NCBI GenBank assembly: GCA_903840415.1
Contig: CAIMFY010000074.1
Coordinates: 1 to 64,000, forward strand
DNA: 64,000 bases
Source of the DNA: an uncultured Opitutia bacterium
Lineage (GTDB): Bacteria > Verrucomicrobiota > Verrucomicrobiia > Opitutales > Opitutaceae
Direction: 5' to 3'
In this document: piece by piece, positions 53,237 through 61,808 of the stretch
How positions within the stretch are numbered: the first letter of the stretch is position 1
Layout of the letters: each line of letters starts with the position of its first letter
Position numbers and translations under genes: made by a program
The notes under the pieces: model-generated
Told to the model about the DNA's origin: nothing
What the model saw: the letters and a program-made list of their open reading frames with translations, nothing else
Database searches by the model: none

Positions 53237-54442
53237 TCAGAACATCAACTGGAAGCGGCCGATGACACGGTCGCCGTGCGGCGTCGGCACGGGTTGGCTG
53301 CCGGAGAGGTAGTCGAGCGAGAGCTTGAGGTCGTCGCCCCGGAGGAGGTAGTTCACGCCGAGGGTCCACTCGTTGGTGGTGGTGTTGTCGGTGGCGGTGT
53401 TGCTGTCGTAGGTCTCGTAGCGGGCGATGCCCTGCCACTGTTTGGTGAAGTTGTAGGCGCCGAGGACGGACCAGCCGTTGGCGGCGGTGGCTTTGCCGAC
53501 GGTGGGATGTGAGTCGTTGCGGAGCAGTTCAGTCTGGAACTCGCTGGCGCCGAGGACGAGCTGGGCGTCGAGTCCGGTGCCGTAGCGGCGGCCGGTGAAC
53601 GTGCCCTTGTCCACCGTCGTGAAATAATTAGCGCCGGTCGTGAGCTTCAGCTTGGTGTCGCCGACTTTGGTGTCAGCGACGACGGCGGCGGTGCGGGCGA
53701 CCCAGAGATATTTTTGGTTGTCGTTGGTATTTACGTTGGTGCTGGTGCCGTTGTAGGCGCCGAGCGAGTAGCTGACGCGCTTGGCGGCGACCTCGCCGTA
53801 AACCATCGCGCCGATCTGGCGACCGAGGGTGAGCTTGTCGTTGGCCAGCGAGCGCTCGATGGAGTAGATCTTGGTGTCGGCCATGAGCTGCTCGTAACCG
53901 AAGGGCGTCTTGAACTGGCCGAGGCGCAGGCTCACGGCGGGGAGCTTCGTCCACGATACGTAAGCGTCAGTGAGCTGGCCGGACTGCCCGGTCTTGGCGG
54001 CGAGGGAATTGGCGCCGAAGTCGGATTCGATCTTGAACGACAGGTCTTCGACAAACGCGCCGGCGACGAACAGCCGCGCGCGCCGCACCAGAAACCGATC
54101 GCTGAGGCCGGCGAAGCGGGTGTCGGGCGACGGACCGCTCTCGAAGTTGGTCTGCACGAAGCCGCCGAGGGCGAGCTTGGTCTCGGCGCCGGCGACCTTG
54201 ACGACGCTGAGCGGCGTCTTGCCGTCGTAGCCGAACTGGTGCTCAAGGTCGGCAAACTCCTTTAACGTGGGCGCGAGTGCGTCGGCGCTGCCTGTCGCGC
54301 TGAGGCGGGCTTCGATTCGGGCGAGCTGCGCTTCGAGGCGCGCGAGCCGTTCTTCGGTTGCGGTCGTTTCGGCGGCGGCGGCAAAAAACGAAAAGCCGGG
54401 CGCAAAAAGCCCCAGCGCAATCAGGAGAGCGCGGAATTTCAT
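53237..54442 (-). CDS. Phosphate-selective porin O/P-like outer-membrane protein
   Basis: A 401-residue outer-membrane beta-barrel. It has a signal peptide ([24 protein letters not shown]), a short N-terminal coiled coil ([21 protein letters not shown]) that trimerises such porins, and a barrel beginning [14 protein letters not shown]. The OprP/O motif [26 protein letters not shown] is clear, as is [16 protein letters not shown], and the protein ends with aromatic Phe (RFQLMF), the Bam-recognition residue. Substrate is an anion such as phosphate in characterised members; here the context with a sensor and chemoreceptor suggests nutrient sensing. Confidence 0.88.
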   Translation of the reverse strand: MKFRALLIALGLFAPGFSFFAAAAETTATEERLARLEAQLARIEARLSATGSADALAPTLKEFADLEHQFGYDGKTPLSVVKVAGAETKLALGGFVQTNFESGPSPDTRFAGLSDRFLVRRARLFVAGAFVEDLSFKIESDFGANSLAAKTGQSGQLTDAYVSWTKLPAVSLRLGQFKTPFGYEQLMADTKIYSIERSLANDKLTLGRQIGAMVYGEVAAKRVSYSLGAYNGTSTNVNTNDNQKYLWVARTAAVVADTKVGDTKLKLTTGANYFTTVDKGTFTGRRYGTGLDAQLVLGASEFQTELLRNDSHPTVGKATAANGWSVLGAYNFTKQWQGIARYETYDSNTATDNTTTNEWTLGVNYLLRGDDLKLSLDYLSGSQPVPTPHGDRVIGRFQLMF

Positions 54443-54490
54443 TCCAGGTGGTGGATTGGTGTGAGGAGGCACGCTCCCGCCCTGTTCTAT

Positions 54491-54517
54491 TAATCGTCCG
54501 ACCGAAAAAAATCTTAA
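54491..54517 (-). promoter_or_regulatory. Possible FliA-like promoter of the porin/sensor/chemoreceptor unit
   Basis: On the minus strand TTAAGATT, 11 bases, GACGATTA (6 of 8 and 6 of 8 matches). It lies 48 bases before the porin ATG, unlike the 9-19 base spacing of the other sites, and the -10 core CCGAT is not intact, so this is less certain. Confidence 0.35.
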
Positions 54518-54548
54518 CGCGAAAGTCGCCCGCCAACGCCGTCGGTGC

Positions 54549-55481
54549 TTACAGCAAACCTTGCAGCATCGCCGGCAAGCGTTGGAGAGAATTGGCGATT
54601 GCGGCGCGCGCCAGCGCGGACTCCGGGCCGTCGGCGCCGTAGAGAATTTTCCAACCGTCGAGTTTGAGCCACGCATCCGCCTCGATCGGGGCGATGTGTT
54701 CAAATCCGCCAGTCACGCCACTGTGCCGGACGAGCAAATCGGCGACTTGGATCGCGGCGGCAAACAGCCGGTGCCGCGGCGCGCGATCGGGATCGTTGTG
54801 GTAGCGGACGGCGGTGATGATTTCCTCGGAGAGTTGGTGGCGCTCAAGATAACGCGCGCCGATCTGGCCGTGATCCCAGCCGATGAGTTCGCGTTCGAAC
54901 GCGCAGAATTCCGCCGGGTGAGCCGCGCGCCGCCCCATCAACACGCGCAATTCGTCGGGAAATGCATAAGCCATGACAACTTTGCCGACGTTGTGCAGCA
55001 GGCCGACGAGGTAATCGGTGTCGTCGTCGATCTGAAACGAAGTGGCGCCGAGGATTTCACGAGTGAGGATCGCGGTGCTGATGCTGTGGCTCCACAGTTC
55101 TTTCCACGGCAGGTTCACGGCGGTGGCCTTCTGCAACTGCTCGAGTTCCTCGAGGACCGGGGTGGCCATCGAGAGTTCACGGATTTGGCGCAGGCCCAGG
55201 AAAAAGACGGCCTCCTCGATGTTGTTCACACGAGTCGAGAGCCCGAAGTAAACGGAGTTGACCATCCGCAGCAGTCGGGCCGAGAGCGACGGATCGCGGC
55301 GGATGACCTCGGCGATTTGCGAGTTGAGGCTTTGGTCGGAGCGTACGAGCTCACCGAGCGCGCGGTTGATGCTTTGGAGCGACGCGAGTTTGGGGCACGC
55401 GTCGATGCGCCGGAGGATTTCCTTTTCGGCATACGGAGTGGGCGCGATCGCCGTCGCCGGTGCAGTGGAGTCGTTGAACAT
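54549..55481 (-). CDS. HDOD-domain protein B
   Basis: A 310-residue HDOD protein, starting at the ATG giving MFNDSTAPATAIAP, preceded by AGGAG four bases upstream; ATG 55496 is an in-frame alternative that would lie within the promoter box. HDOD core: LASLQSINRALGELVRSDQSLNSQIAEVIRRDPSLSARLLRMVNSVYFGL, NNIEEAVFFLGLRQIRELSM and DYLVGLLHNVGKVVMAY, where HNVGK stands where canonical HD domains have HDIGK. LIGWDHGQIGARYLERHQL follows. It is of a different subgroup from HDOD A, C and D. It is divergent from HDOD C across 115 bp with back-to-back FliA-like promoters. Confidence 0.88.
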   Translation of the reverse strand: MFNDSTAPATAIAPTPYAEKEILRRIDACPKLASLQSINRALGELVRSDQSLNSQIAEVIRRDPSLSARLLRMVNSVYFGLSTRVNNIEEAVFFLGLRQIRELSMATPVLEELEQLQKATAVNLPWKELWSHSISTAILTREILGATSFQIDDDTDYLVGLLHNVGKVVMAYAFPDELRVLMGRRAAHPAEFCAFERELIGWDHGQIGARYLERHQLSEEIITAVRYHNDPDRAPRHRLFAAAIQVADLLVRHSGVTGGFEHIAPIEADAWLKLDGWKILYGADGPESALARAAIANSLQRLPAMLQGLL

Positions 55482-55492
55482 GTGGCTCCTAT

Positions 55493-55519
55493 TCATCGGC
55501 ACGCGGGCGTGGCGCTTGA
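55493..55519 (-). promoter_or_regulatory. FliA-like promoter of HDOD gene B
   Basis: On the minus strand TCAAGCGC, 11 bases, GCCGATGA (4 of 8 and 7 of 8). The -10 box ends 11 bases before the ATG at 55481. Confidence 0.55.
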
Positions 55520-55557
55520 GCGCGACAGGCCGATTTCGTTGGCGCGAGGGATGTGGC

Positions 55558-55584
55558 TCAACTACGGCGCGGTGGTGCCGATAA
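55558..55584 (+). promoter_or_regulatory. FliA-like promoter of HDOD gene C
   Basis: TCAACTAC, 11 bases, GCCGATAA: a perfect -10 box (8 of 8) with a partial -35 (4 of 8). The -10 box ends 12 bases before the ATG, so the transcript would be nearly leaderless. Confidence 0.6.
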
Positions 55585-55596
55585 CCAAAATGTAAC

Positions 55597-56451
55597 ATGC
55601 CTTTTGCCTCCGCCATTTCTTGCGCCCGCGCCGTGCAAGTCGCCGAAAATTTGCCGTCCGCTCCGCGCGTCCTCGCCGAGTTGCAGGCGCTCCTGCGAGA
55701 TGCGAACAACGGGCTCGACGAAATCACTGAGCTGCTGCGCCGCGATGCGGGCCTGACCGCGCGGATTATCCGGATTTCGAATGGCATTGTTTACAACAAG
55801 GGCGAGCCGGTCGCCTCGCTGGAGGAGGCGTTGGGTCGCGTGGGCTTTGAGGAAGTCTACCGTCTCACCGGCCTCGCGTCGGTTACGGGGCTGGTGAATT
55901 TCCAGCTGCGTTACTACGGTGTGGCGGCGCAGCGGTTGCGGGAAAATTCCGTCTTCGTCGCCGTGCTGATGGAGGAGCTCGCGCAATTCGTGGCGGCCGA
56001 TGCGCGGGTGAGCTACACGGCGGGGCTGCTCCGATCCGCCGGCAAGATCGCGCTCGATCTGGCGGCGCAGCGCGACCTGCGTTTCGTGCGGCCGCCGGCG
56101 CTGTCGCCGGCCGGACTGTTGGCGTGGGAACAGGAATTTTTTGGCCCAACGAATCCCGAGGTCGGCGCCGCGCTGCTGCGCGCCTGGCGCATGCCGCTTG
56201 AAGTCTACATCCCGATTCGCGATCACTACCTGCAGAGTTTGGCGGTCGATCCGATCCCGATGGCGAAGCAGCTTTACCTTGCAGCGGGAGCGGCCGACGA
56301 AGCGGGGTGGGGCCTCGCCGGCGAAGCGGGCTACTGGGTCGTGCACCGCGATAAAGTGCTCCAGGAATTGAAGCTGGAGCCCGAGATCTTCGGACGGATT
56401 GTCGCCCGGGCCCGCGGGAAATTCGAGAAAACCATCTCGATCCTGGCGTGA
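55597..56451 (+). CDS. HDOD-domain protein C
   Basis: A 284-residue HDOD adaptor protein: VAENLPSAPRVLAELQALLRDANNGLDEITELLRRDAGLTARIIRISNGIVYNKG, SLEEALGRVGFEEVYRLTGLASV and RVSYTAGLLRSAGKIALDL. The HD metal ligands are absent, as in other HDOD proteins. It is a tandem paralogue of HDOD D, which follows 68 bp downstream with its own FliA-like promoter, and is related to HDOD A. No RBS is visible in the 12-base space between the -10 box and the ATG. Confidence 0.88.
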   Translation: MPFASAISCARAVQVAENLPSAPRVLAELQALLRDANNGLDEITELLRRDAGLTARIIRISNGIVYNKGEPVASLEEALGRVGFEEVYRLTGLASVTGLVNFQLRYYGVAAQRLRENSVFVAVLMEELAQFVAADARVSYTAGLLRSAGKIALDLAAQRDLRFVRPPALSPAGLLAWEQEFFGPTNPEVGAALLRAWRMPLEVYIPIRDHYLQSLAVDPIPMAKQLYLAAGAADEAGWGLAGEAGYWVVHRDKVLQELKLEPEIFGRIVARARGKFEKTISILA

Positions 56452-56480
56452 TATTTTCGACGCGGCCGCGCGTTCTTCGC

Positions 56481-56508
56481 TAAATTTATGATCGGTTCGC
56501 ACCGATAG
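56481..56508 (+). promoter_or_regulatory. FliA-like promoter of HDOD gene D
   Basis: TAAATTTA, 12 bases, ACCGATAG (6 of 8 and 6 of 8 matches, one base longer spacer than consensus). The -10 box ends 11 bases before the ATG, as for genes B and C. Confidence 0.5.
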
Positions 56509-56519
56509 CTTTTCCAGCC

Positions 56520-57365
56520 ATGCTTGTTGCCACCTCTTTTCCGCGCGAAAGCCTGCTACACGTCGTCAAGACCCTGCCAGCCGCGCCGCAAATCCTCGCC
56601 CGGCTCGGCCGGATGCTGCTCGATCTCAACGCCGATTTGTCCGATGTCACCGCGCTCCTGCGCTGCGATGCCGCACTCACGACTCGCATCATGCGCATCG
56701 CCAACAGCGCGATCTACAACGTCGGCACGCCCTACGGTTCACTCGAGCAGGCGCTCGCCCGTGTGGGCTTCAGCGAAGTTTACCGGCTCACCGGTTTCGC
56801 GGCCACCGCTCAGCTCAGCGACGAAAAACTTCCGCTCTACGGGATCGACGGCGCGAAGCTCCGCGAGAATGCCCTGCTCACGGCGCTCGTGATGGAGGCG
56901 CTGGCCCCGATCGCAGGCGTCGACCAACGGGTGGCTTACACCGCGGGCCTGCTCCGCTCGACCGGCAAGATCGCGCTCAACCGTCTCACCCGTGATCCGG
57001 CTTACAGCGGCAGTTATCCGGCGGAGGCCAAACTCCCGCTCGCTGAGTGGGAAACCGATTTTTGCGGGCTCAATAATTGCGAAGCCGCCGCGTTCATCCT
57101 GAACGAGTGGCGCTTCCCACCTTCGACGCTCAACGCGATCCAGCAGCACTACACGCCAGTCGCGTCATCGAGCCAGTTCTCGTTTCTGCTCAACCTCGCC
57201 GCAGGAGCCGCGGAGCGCTGCGGCCACGGTCTGCCGGGGGAACTCTGTTACTGGGAGCCCACGCCAGAGAAATTTGCCGCCGCCAAGCTCCCCGAAGCGG
57301 ACTTGGATGAGGCGATGCGCGCCGCGCTGGAAAGATTCGGCCCGGTGCGCGCGGCGCTGAGCTAG
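56520..57365 (+). CDS. HDOD-domain protein D
   Basis: A 281-residue HDOD protein and tandem copy of HDOD C: VVKTLPAAPQILARLGRMLLDLNADLSDVTALLRCDAALTTRIMRIANSAIYNVG, SLEQALARVGFSEVYRLTGFAAT, DQRVAYTAGLLRSTGKIALNRL. The shared blocks (RVGF.EVYRLTG.A; LRENA..TA.VMEAL; YTAGLLRS.GKIAL) show recent duplication. The C-terminal third, involved in partner choice in such proteins, diverges. It is followed 54 bp later by the first glycosyltransferase gene. Confidence 0.88.
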   Translation: MLVATSFPRESLLHVVKTLPAAPQILARLGRMLLDLNADLSDVTALLRCDAALTTRIMRIANSAIYNVGTPYGSLEQALARVGFSEVYRLTGFAATAQLSDEKLPLYGIDGAKLRENALLTALVMEALAPIAGVDQRVAYTAGLLRSTGKIALNRLTRDPAYSGSYPAEAKLPLAEWETDFCGLNNCEAAAFILNEWRFPPSTLNAIQQHYTPVASSSQFSFLLNLAAGAAERCGHGLPGELCYWEPTPEKFAAAKLPEADLDEAMRAALERFGPVRAALS

Positions 57366-57419
57366 TGAAACTCGCCGATCCCGCCTGTCCGTCTGTTGCA
57401 TAACGCTGGGAAAAAAATC

Positions 57420-58685
57420 ATGGCTGCCTTCGATCACACGCTGGAGATCGAAGGATGGCGCTCCGTTCCGCACTCTTACGCCATCGTCAATCAATTCCAA
57501 TGCCTACAGATTCTGCGGCGGCCCGAAATCCGGCTCCTTCACAAAGACGTCGCCTATTTCAGTCCGAATTGGCGATCGGTCGGCGGATTGTTTGATGCCA
57601 GCGCGGAATCGGCGATAGGCGCGATCCCGCCAGCTGCCACCGGCGAGCGACCGGACGCCCTCCTCCGCATCACTTATCCCTACAATTATTCTCGCTCGCT
57701 CGCCAAGCGCACCTGCGTCTTCGGCACAGCGGAATACGGCTGCGTGCCGCGGAAAAACTTTGTTGGGTCGTCGTCGCTCGCGCAGGTGATGCGCGAGACC
57801 GATTTCACGCTTGTCACGCCGTCACACTGGTCCCGCCAGGGATTCCTGCGCAGCGGGGCCGATCCGGACCGCGTGGTGGTGATCCCTCACGGGATCGATC
57901 CCGCGCTTTATCATCCCATATCCGGGGAACAGCGCGCGGCCCTCAGAACGCAGCTCGGTTGGAACGGATTCGTTTTTCTGACCTTGGGTGCCATGACCCC
58001 AAACAAGGGACTGGGGCAGCTACTGAAGGCGTTCGCCCTCGTCGCCCAACGCCAACCGGAGGCGCGGCTGGTTCTGAAAGGGCTCAAGGCTCTCTATCCT
58101 TCTCTCAAGATGCTCGAGCACGAATGTGCTGCGCTGACACCAGCCGAAGTCAAAATCGTCCAACCCCGGCTGATCTGGCTGGAGCACACGTTGAGTTTTG
58201 CCGACATGGCGCGTCTTTACCAAGCCGCCGACGCCTATGTCTCACCTTACTTCGCGGAGGGATTCAACCTGCCTGCGCTGGAGGCTGCGGCTTGCGGGAC
58301 GCTGGTCATCTGCACTCGCGGCGGCCCCACGGACGATTTCACGACCCCGGACTTTGCCCTGCGCATCGACAGCGAAGTGCGGCCGGTCGAGTCGGAGGCG
58401 GAAGGTCCGCGCATTTTCCTGCACCCGAATGGCGAGCATCTGGCGCACCTGATGGGCGAAGCGATTCAGCGCGATGAATTGCGGAGCAGGGCCCGGGCTG
58501 CCGGGCCGGCGTTTACCCAGTCGCGCTTCACCTGGAAGCATGCCGTCGATCAGCTGCTGGAGGTTATGTTCCCCGAGCGGCAGCCGGATTTCAGGCTCCA
58601 CGGCACGCCGTCCGCTGGCGGGTTCGAGTTGGACGACCTTGCGGCCGACTCGAGTCTTGCAACTAAAAACGCCCACTTCGCATAG
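57420..58685 (+). CDS. GT4-family glycosyltransferase A
   Basis: A 421-residue retaining glycosyltransferase of GT-B fold (family GT4/group 1), cytoplasmic. Started at ATG (MAAFDHTLEIEGWRSVPHSYAIVNQFQ); a TTG eight codons upstream is possible. The C-terminal donor-binding half carries FLTLGAMTPNKGLGQLLKAF, ARLVLKGLK and the E-x7-E motif in SPYFAEGFNLPALEAAACGTLVICTRGG. The N-terminal SVPHSYAIVNQFQ and PHGIDPALYHP blocks are typical of enzymes that add sugars to surface glycans or proteins. It is followed eight bases later by a second glycosyltransferase. Sugar donor unknown. Confidence 0.88.
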   Translation: MAAFDHTLEIEGWRSVPHSYAIVNQFQCLQILRRPEIRLLHKDVAYFSPNWRSVGGLFDASAESAIGAIPPAATGERPDALLRITYPYNYSRSLAKRTCVFGTAEYGCVPRKNFVGSSSLAQVMRETDFTLVTPSHWSRQGFLRSGADPDRVVVIPHGIDPALYHPISGEQRAALRTQLGWNGFVFLTLGAMTPNKGLGQLLKAFALVAQRQPEARLVLKGLKALYPSLKMLEHECAALTPAEVKIVQPRLIWLEHTLSFADMARLYQAADAYVSPYFAEGFNLPALEAAACGTLVICTRGGPTDDFTTPDFALRIDSEVRPVESEAEGPRIFLHPNGEHLAHLMGEAIQRDELRSRARAAGPAFTQSRFTWKHAVDQLLEVMFPERQPDFRLHGTPSAGGFELDDLAADSSLATKNAHFA

Positions 58686-58693
58686 TCGCCGCC

Positions 58694-59764
58694 ATGTCGC
58701 CGAAAACATTATTCTACGGGGGACAACCGGGCGGCACTCACGGTTGGGGCGTCTGCAACCGGCACCTGATCGACGAACTGGCGAAGCTCACACCGCTCAC
58801 GCCTTTGTCGGAAGCCCATCCACTGTGGCAATCACCAGCGCTACCAGGCGATTTCTTTACGCCGCTACTTAACCATGATTTTACGCCTTCTGCGCCGGCG
58901 CGCGGAGAGCGCAATTTCGCCTACACTTTTTTCGAAGCGGAGCCCAACCAACGATCGGTCGAGAACGCGCGGCGATATGATGTCGTTTTTGCCGGCTCCA
59001 CCTGGTGCGTCGATTGCATGAATGACCATGGCATCCCCAACGGTGTCGTCCTGGTTCAGGGTGTGGATGCTCGGGTTTTTTGCCCGCAGCCTCCGGCGCG
59101 GACGGATGGCCGGTTCCGCATCTTCTCCGGCGGTAAATTCGAGGTGCGCAAAGGCCAGGATTTGGTGCTGCGCGCGTTTAAGATCTTACATCAGAAATAT
59201 CCGGACATGGTTTTGGTGACCGCTTGGTTCAACATTTGGCCTAAGACGATGGACCAGATGGCGTGTATGCCGGACTTTCGGTTCGAACTGATCAAGGGTT
59301 CCTGGGTGGAACAGATGGAGCACGTTTACCAACTCAACGGCATCGACCCGAGCCGCGTCATCACCCTGCCTTTGACCCCGCAGGCGCAGATGGCGAAAAT
59401 CTACCGCGAGAGCGACGTCGGCCTGTTTCCCAACCGTTGTGAGGGCGGGACGAACCTGATGTTGATGGAATTCATGGCGTGCGGCCGGCCCGCGATCGTG
59501 AGCGACGGAACCGGACACCGCGACGTGGTGAACGAAAAGAATTCACTGCTGCTCCGGCGGCTGCCCCAGCTGAATATCATCGGACCCAACAAAGAATTAA
59601 CGGCGCGTTGGGTGAATCCCACCGTGGATGAAATCATCGCCCAAGTCGAATTTGCCTACCATAACCGGACGGCGGCGGCGGCGTTGGGCGACCAAGCCGC
59701 GGCGGACATGAAACTGTGGACGTGGGAGCGGGCGGCCAGAACCATTCTCACACACAAAAGTTGA
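58694..59764 (+). CDS. GT4-family glycosyltransferase B
   Basis: A 356-residue group 1 glycosyltransferase: start MSPKTLFYGGQPGGTHGWGVCNRHLIDELAK, GVDARVFCPQPPA, RIFSGGKFEVRKGQDLVLRAFKIL and the donor motif LFPNRCEGGTNLMLMEFMACGRPAIVSDGTGHRDVV (E-x7-E). It is in one operon with glycosyltransferase A (eight bases apart). Its last codons overlap by 17 bases the convergent SPINDLY-like gene, leaving no room for an independent terminator. Confidence 0.88.
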   Translation: MSPKTLFYGGQPGGTHGWGVCNRHLIDELAKLTPLTPLSEAHPLWQSPALPGDFFTPLLNHDFTPSAPARGERNFAYTFFEAEPNQRSVENARRYDVVFAGSTWCVDCMNDHGIPNGVVLVQGVDARVFCPQPPARTDGRFRIFSGGKFEVRKGQDLVLRAFKILHQKYPDMVLVTAWFNIWPKTMDQMACMPDFRFELIKGSWVEQMEHVYQLNGIDPSRVITLPLTPQAQMAKIYRESDVGLFPNRCEGGTNLMLMEFMACGRPAIVSDGTGHRDVVNEKNSLLLRRLPQLNIIGPNKELTARWVNPTVDEIIAQVEFAYHNRTAAAALGDQAAADMKLWTWERAARTILTHKS

Positions 59765-61721
59765 GCGCGGATGGCCACGCGCACATGGCGGCACAGGCGG
59801 CTTCGAAACCGCGGGTGAAGTGTGCCGCGTCGCACAGCGGGCTGGTGCGCATCTTTTCCCGAAGTCCGCGGCGCAACACCGCGAGTTGCGGCAAATCGCG
59901 GGCTGCGGCGACGGCGCGGACCACGTAATCGTCCGGCGTCGCGGCGATCCAGTCAGGCAGCCCGACGTGCGTGAGCAGGCTCGCGCCGACGCGGGCGGCG
60001 TGAGTGCGGCCGGCGAGCGTGATGACCGGCACGCCCATCCAGAGCGCCTCACAGGTGGTGGTGGTGCCGTTGTAGGGAAACGGATCGAGCGCGAGATCGA
60101 CATCGTAGTAGAGGCCGAGGTGGTCGGCGACGGACAACTCATCGCCGTTGAGGATCAGGCGCGCGGGCGCGATACCCGCCTCGGCGAAGGCGGCCCGCAC
60201 GCGATCGGCCACGACGGAATCGCCGAGCCCGCGGGACTTGAGCAGGAGGCGCGCCGCGGGTAATTCGATCAGTAGCCTCGCCCAGAGTGCGATAACTGCG
60301 GGAGTGACTTTGGCGAACTGGTTGAAACATCCAAAAGTGATCGCGCCCGATGCAGTGGCGGGCAGATCGTTGACGGGTGGTGCATCGTCGTCGGGCCGAT
60401 AACATGAAAAATTCGCCGGCAGTCGCACGAGTTTTTCGGCATGCCACGCCTCGGTCTGGCCGGCAGGATCGCAGATGGCATCGGTCAGCCGGTAGTCGAT
60501 GGCGTCAAGTCCGGTCGTGTTGGGATAACCGATCCAAGTGGCTTGCACCGGCGCTGGGCGGCGGGCGAGGACGAGCAGCCGGTGGCGCGCGGAGTGGCCC
60601 GCGAGATCGATCAGCAGGTCGAGGTGATCGGCACGGATGAGGGCGGCGGCAGCGTCGTCGTCGAGGCGGGCGATGTCGCGCCAGTGCTCGGCGAAACCGC
60701 GCAGTCGATCGGTGAAACGGTCGGGCGCCGCGACGCTGGCATAACAAAAAATCTCGATGCGTGTACGGTCGTGGGCGGCCAGCACGGGCTCGATGAAATA
60801 GGCGACGGCGTGGTGCGCAAAGTCGGGCGAGATGTAGCCGAGGCGGAGCCGGCGGCCGGCGGGTGGCAGTGCGGCGGCGGGCGGCGTGGACAACGGCGCG
60901 GCGTAGCGATCTTGCCAGCACCGATGCTCGGCAAAAATTTCGGCGGGGTCGAAGTCGGGCAAGAAATTGAGGGCGAAGAGGAGGTTGCTGTGGGTGTAGG
61001 GCCGAGCCTGTCCGGCGAGGGCTGCGCGGTAATGATCGACGGCCTCCGGGAGGCGGCCGGCGGCTCGGCACAGGCGGCCAAGATTGTCATGGGCCGCGGC
61101 GTAATCGGGCCGCAGGCGCAGCGCCTCGGTGAAAGCGGCCTCCGCTTCGGCGGAGCAACCGTGCATCAGCAGCGCGTGGCCGAGGATGTTGTGAGCCTCG
61201 GGATTTTTCGGATCGAGGGAAAGTGCGCGGCGAAAGGCGGCGATGGCATCGACGCGCGCGCCGCCTTCGAGACAGGCGACACCGAGGTTGAGCCAGATCG
61301 CGGCGTGATCGGGGGCGAGGCGAGCCGCCTCGCGCAGAGCGTCGATCGCTTCGGCGTAGCGGCCGATGCTTTTCAGAACATTGCCGGCCTGATGGTGCGC
61401 ATCGGCGAGCGCCGGATCCAGAGTTTGCGCGCGGTGAAAGGCAGCGAGTGCGTCGTCGGTCCGGCCCAGCCGCCGCAGCGCCAGTCCGTGATGGAGATGA
61501 AAGGGCGCCGCTTGGGGCCGACTGGCGACGGCGCGGACGAACAAATTCTCCGCTTGTTGGAAGATCCCTTGGTAGAGTCGCACCTGACCGAGGAGATACA
61601 GCGCGTCGGGGTGCGCAGGATCGAGGCGCAGAATGTCTTCGTAAAGGTTGGCGGCTTCAGCCAGCCGGCCGCCTTGGTGCCGCTGCATGGCTTGCTGAAG
61701 AAGCGCGGGCATCGGCATCAT
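59748..61721 (-). CDS. TPR-GT41 protein O-glycosyltransferase (SPINDLY/OGT-like)
   Basis: A 657-residue protein. Residues 1-240 are about six TPR repeats (LYLLGQVRLYQGIFQQAENLF, HHGLALRRLGRTDDALAAFHRAQTLDP, HQAGNVLKSIGRYAEAIDALREAARLAPDHA, and so on). The rest is a GT41 catalytic domain: GRRLRLGYISPDFAHHAVAYFIEPV, LIDLAGHSARHRLLVLARRPAPVQATWIGYPNTTGLDAIDYRLTD, ITFGCFNQFAKVTPAVIALWARLL and DPFPYNGTTTTCEALWMGVPVITLAG. Such enzymes modify Ser/Thr of proteins (GlcNAc or fucose in eukaryotes); bacterial homologues with TPRs often glycosylate flagellins or adhesins. Convergent with glycosyltransferase B and 87 bp after the next TPR gene. Confidence 0.9.
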   Translation of the reverse strand: MMPMPALLQQAMQRHQGGRLAEAANLYEDILRLDPAHPDALYLLGQVRLYQGIFQQAENLFVRAVASRPQAAPFHLHHGLALRRLGRTDDALAAFHRAQTLDPALADAHHQAGNVLKSIGRYAEAIDALREAARLAPDHAAIWLNLGVACLEGGARVDAIAAFRRALSLDPKNPEAHNILGHALLMHGCSAEAEAAFTEALRLRPDYAAAHDNLGRLCRAAGRLPEAVDHYRAALAGQARPYTHSNLLFALNFLPDFDPAEIFAEHRCWQDRYAAPLSTPPAAALPPAGRRLRLGYISPDFAHHAVAYFIEPVLAAHDRTRIEIFCYASVAAPDRFTDRLRGFAEHWRDIARLDDDAAAALIRADHLDLLIDLAGHSARHRLLVLARRPAPVQATWIGYPNTTGLDAIDYRLTDAICDPAGQTEAWHAEKLVRLPANFSCYRPDDDAPPVNDLPATASGAITFGCFNQFAKVTPAVIALWARLLIELPAARLLLKSRGLGDSVVADRVRAAFAEAGIAPARLILNGDELSVADHLGLYYDVDLALDPFPYNGTTTTCEALWMGVPVITLAGRTHAARVGASLLTHVGLPDWIAATPDDYVVRAVAAARDLPQLAVLRRGLREKMRTSPLCDAAHFTRGFEAACAAMCAWPSALNFCV

Positions 61722-61808
61722 GTTGGCGAACGAAGGAACGGGGGTGGAGTGTTCCAGTCAACGAAGTGTCATCGCGCGGCAGATGCTGGGCTGCCGGCGA
61801 AAATGCAC

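Noticed and set aside
57355-57381. GCCGATCC before glycosyltransferase A as another FliA-like site
   Set aside because: The -10 match is 6 of 8 but the octamer at the -35 position (CGCTGAGC) does not resemble TAAAGTTT.
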